The notes under the pieces were generated by a model that searched no databases, was not told where the DNA came from, and saw only the letters and a list, made by a program, of their open reading frames with translations. Positions 6,277 through 7,698 of a stretch of 7,698 nucleotides of DNA are shown in pieces (positions within the stretch are counted from its first letter, which is position 1; each line of letters starts with the position of its first letter). This stretch comes from Pseudomonadota bacterium (lineage in GTDB: Bacteria > Pseudomonadota > Alphaproteobacteria > Rhodospirillales > Casp-alpha2): the NCBI GenBank assembly GCA_027620395.1, contig JAQBZY010000054.1, positions 1 through 7,698 on the forward strand, given 5' to 3'. The translations under genes and the position numbers were made by a program.

Positions 6277-6747
6277 TTGACGGGGATGCTCGGGATTTTT
6301 TCCGGCCGGGCCAGGCGGATATTTGCCCGTCGGCACGGACGCGGATTTCGTGACGGGCTGATGGCGGCGGCGGCGCTGGTGGCGCTTGCCGATGGCGACG
6401 CGTCGCTGGACGAAGGCGCCGAAGTCGGACGCTTGCTGCGTGTCCTGGGCGCCTTGCGAGACCACGACCCGGGCGTTGGCGTCGAGCGCTATCTGTATTA
6501 CGTCGATCTGATCCGCCAAGGTGGCGATGGGCCGGGGCGGGCGCGCGCGGCCGTGCTGGCCGCCGCCGGGGATTCCGAAACGGCGACTTTGATCGTCGGC
6601 GTCTGTCAGGCGATCAGCGAGGCGGACGGGATCGTTCGGCCATCCGAAGTCGCTGAAATCAACGTGATTGCCGGGATGCTGAAGGTTAAACTCAATCAAG
6701 CCGAGGCGATCATGTTCTCGGAGAATGGGACGGAAACAATCAGATGA
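6277..6747 (+). CDS. TerB-like (tellurite-resistance B family) helical protein
   Basis: The gene encodes 156 residues from TTG at 6277, about the length of TerB proteins (roughly 150). An ATG three codons in is the alternative start. The basic N-terminus is followed by an all-helical fold with two related halves: LMAAAALVALADGDASLDE (28-46) and IVGVCQAISEADGIVRPSEV (106-125). Each carries the ADG-x5-E acidic motif that gives the family its putative metal site (Asp39, Asp41, Asp117 and neighbouring acids). There is no signal peptide, so the protein is cytosolic. TerB in the ter operon contributes to tellurite and stress resistance, but single TerB-like proteins in alphaproteobacteria occur without other ter genes, and none is seen here, so tellurite resistance should not be assumed. 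Its TGA overlaps the next gene's ATG as ATGA, suggesting translational coupling with the CoA-transferase. It lies after the kinase terminator, so it starts its own unit. Confidence 0.8.
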   Translation: MTGMLGIFSGRARRIFARRHGRGFRDGLMAAAALVALADGDASLDEGAEVGRLLRVLGALRDHDPGVGVERYLYYVDLIRQGGDGPGRARAAVLAAAGDSETATLIVGVCQAISEADGIVRPSEVAEINVIAGMLKVKLNQAEAIMFSENGTETIR

Positions 6748-7698
6748 CGGAATACCAGGGGCCTCTATCTCGCTTTACCGTGCTCGATCTGACCCGTGTC
6801 CGCTCAGGCCCGACGGCGGTACGGCAGTTCGCCGATTGGGGCGCCAAGGTGATCAAGATCGAGGCGCCGGACGAGGTCGAGACCGGAAAAGGCATGGGCG
6901 GGGCTAGAAACGGCCCGGATTTCCAAAGTATCCACCGCAACAAGCGCGCGATGACACTGAATTTCAAGGAATCCGCCGGCATCGCCATTTTGAAACGAAT
7001 GGTCGAAACCGCCGACGTGGTGGTCGAGAACTTCCGTCCCGACGTCAAGCATCGGCTGGGCATCGACTATGAAAGCCTAGCCGCGGTCAACCCGGGCATC
7101 GTGCTGCTCAGCATTTCCGGGTTCGGTCAGGATGGGCCCTACGCCAAACGGCCGGGATTCGACCAGATCGCGCAGGGCATGGGCGGGCTGATGTCGATCA
7201 CCGGATTGCCAGGCCAAGGGCCGATTCGGGTCGGGATTCCGGTCGCCGATCTGACCGCCGGCATTTATGGCGCCATGGGCGTATTGATTGCACTTCTCGA
7301 GCGTGAAGCGTCAGGCCGCGGTCAATGGGTACAGACGTCGCTGCTACAGGCCATGGTGACGATGCTCGATTTTCAGGCGGCGCGCTATCTGATTAAGGGT
7401 GAGGTGGCACCGCAGGCCGGCAACAACCATCCGACCAGCATCCCGACCGGTGTCTTCAAGACCAAGGACGGGCATATCAACATCGCCGCCGCCGGTGATC
7501 AGATGTGGGACCGCATTTGTCAGCTATTGGGGGACGATTCGATCACCAATAATCCGGATTTCGCGACCGGGGAACTGCGCTCGAAGAACCGGGACGCCTT
7601 GAACGCCGCCTTGGAACGTCACACTGTCGGCTTCGAAAGCGACGCATTGATCGACCGGCTGAACGAAGCCGGCGTGCCGTGCGGTCCGATTTACACCA
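6744..7698 (+). CDS. CaiB/BaiF family III CoA-transferase, 3' end cut by window
   Basis: The frame from the ATG at 6744 stays open to the window edge, giving 318 visible residues. Family members are usually about 380-430, so roughly the last quarter or less is missing. The start GPLSRFTVLDLTRVRSGP (6-23) and the segments ADWGAKVIKIE (30-40), NKRAMTLNFK (66-75) and VVENFRPDV (93-101) are family hallmarks. GFGQDGPYAKRPGFD (126-140) and GGLMSITGLPG (147-157) follow. Asp169 in VADLTAG is the predicted catalytic aspartate that forms a covalent acyl intermediate, as Asp169 does in formyl-CoA transferase. These enzymes move CoA between carboxylic acids (formyl/oxalyl, carnitine, succinyl and others). 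Related alpha-methylacyl-CoA racemases share the fold, so the exact substrate is uncertain. No GGAGG site precedes the ATG; a GGAA lies about ten bases upstream inside terB-like coding sequence, in keeping with coupling through the ATGA overlap. Confidence 0.92.
   Translation, partial: MTEYQGPLSRFTVLDLTRVRSGPTAVRQFADWGAKVIKIEAPDEVETGKGMGGARNGPDFQSIHRNKRAMTLNFKESAGIAILKRMVETADVVVENFRPDVKHRLGIDYESLAAVNPGIVLLSISGFGQDGPYAKRPGFDQIAQGMGGLMSITGLPGQGPIRVGIPVADLTAGIYGAMGVLIALLEREASGRGQWVQTSLLQAMVTMLDFQAARYLIKGEVAPQAGNNHPTSIPTGVFKTKDGHINIAAAGDQMWDRICQLLGDDSITNNPDFATGELRSKNRDALNAALERHTVGFESDALIDRLNEAGVPCGPIYT

Overview
The window looks like chromosomal DNA from a GC-rich alphaproteobacterium, most likely of the Rhodospirillales type. 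The evidence is the high GC at third codon positions, a DUF1491-family protein (a family I know essentially from alphaproteobacteria), a short TerB-like protein of the alphaproteobacterial type, and a PAS/PAS histidine kinase with an H-box typical of that class. There are no tRNA or rRNA genes, insertion sequences, CRISPR arrays, phage genes or other signs of transfer. Eight protein genes fill nearly all of it. The first is cut by the left edge and the last by the right edge.

Left block (1-2313): a 5'-truncated EamA/DMT-type inner-membrane transporter is followed 25 bases later by a small secreted TPR protein on the same strand. That gene converges, with a 9-base gap, on a minus-strand gene for an outer-membrane beta-barrel protein with a Lys/Pro/Ala-rich linker between signal peptide and barrel. 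Centre-left (2314-3703): a minus-strand, membrane-anchored protein with a long proline-rich stretch and three C-terminal Sel1 repeats lies upstream of the barrel gene. The 167-base gap between them holds a small hairpin. A 140-base divergent intergenic region follows.

Centre (3704-4510): a short cytosolic parvulin prolyl isomerase (plus strand) and a DUF1491 protein (minus strand) converge with an 11-base gap. An AT-rich, 154-base divergent region with two short palindromes then leads into a soluble histidine kinase with tandem PAS domains (4511-6073) and no response regulator beside it. A strong intrinsic terminator (6154-6182) closes that unit. Right block: a TerB-like protein starts from TTG, and its stop codon overlaps (ATGA) the start of a CaiB/BaiF family III CoA-transferase that stays open to the window end.

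Three genes encode exported envelope proteins (TPR lipid-free secreted protein, barrel, Sel1 anchor). The others are housekeeping, regulatory or metabolic. I see no convincing evidence of a new multi-gene system. The points most worth a second look are the paired proline-rich envelope proteins, the orphan kinase with its palindromic upstream region, and the translationally coupled TerB/CoA-transferase pair.
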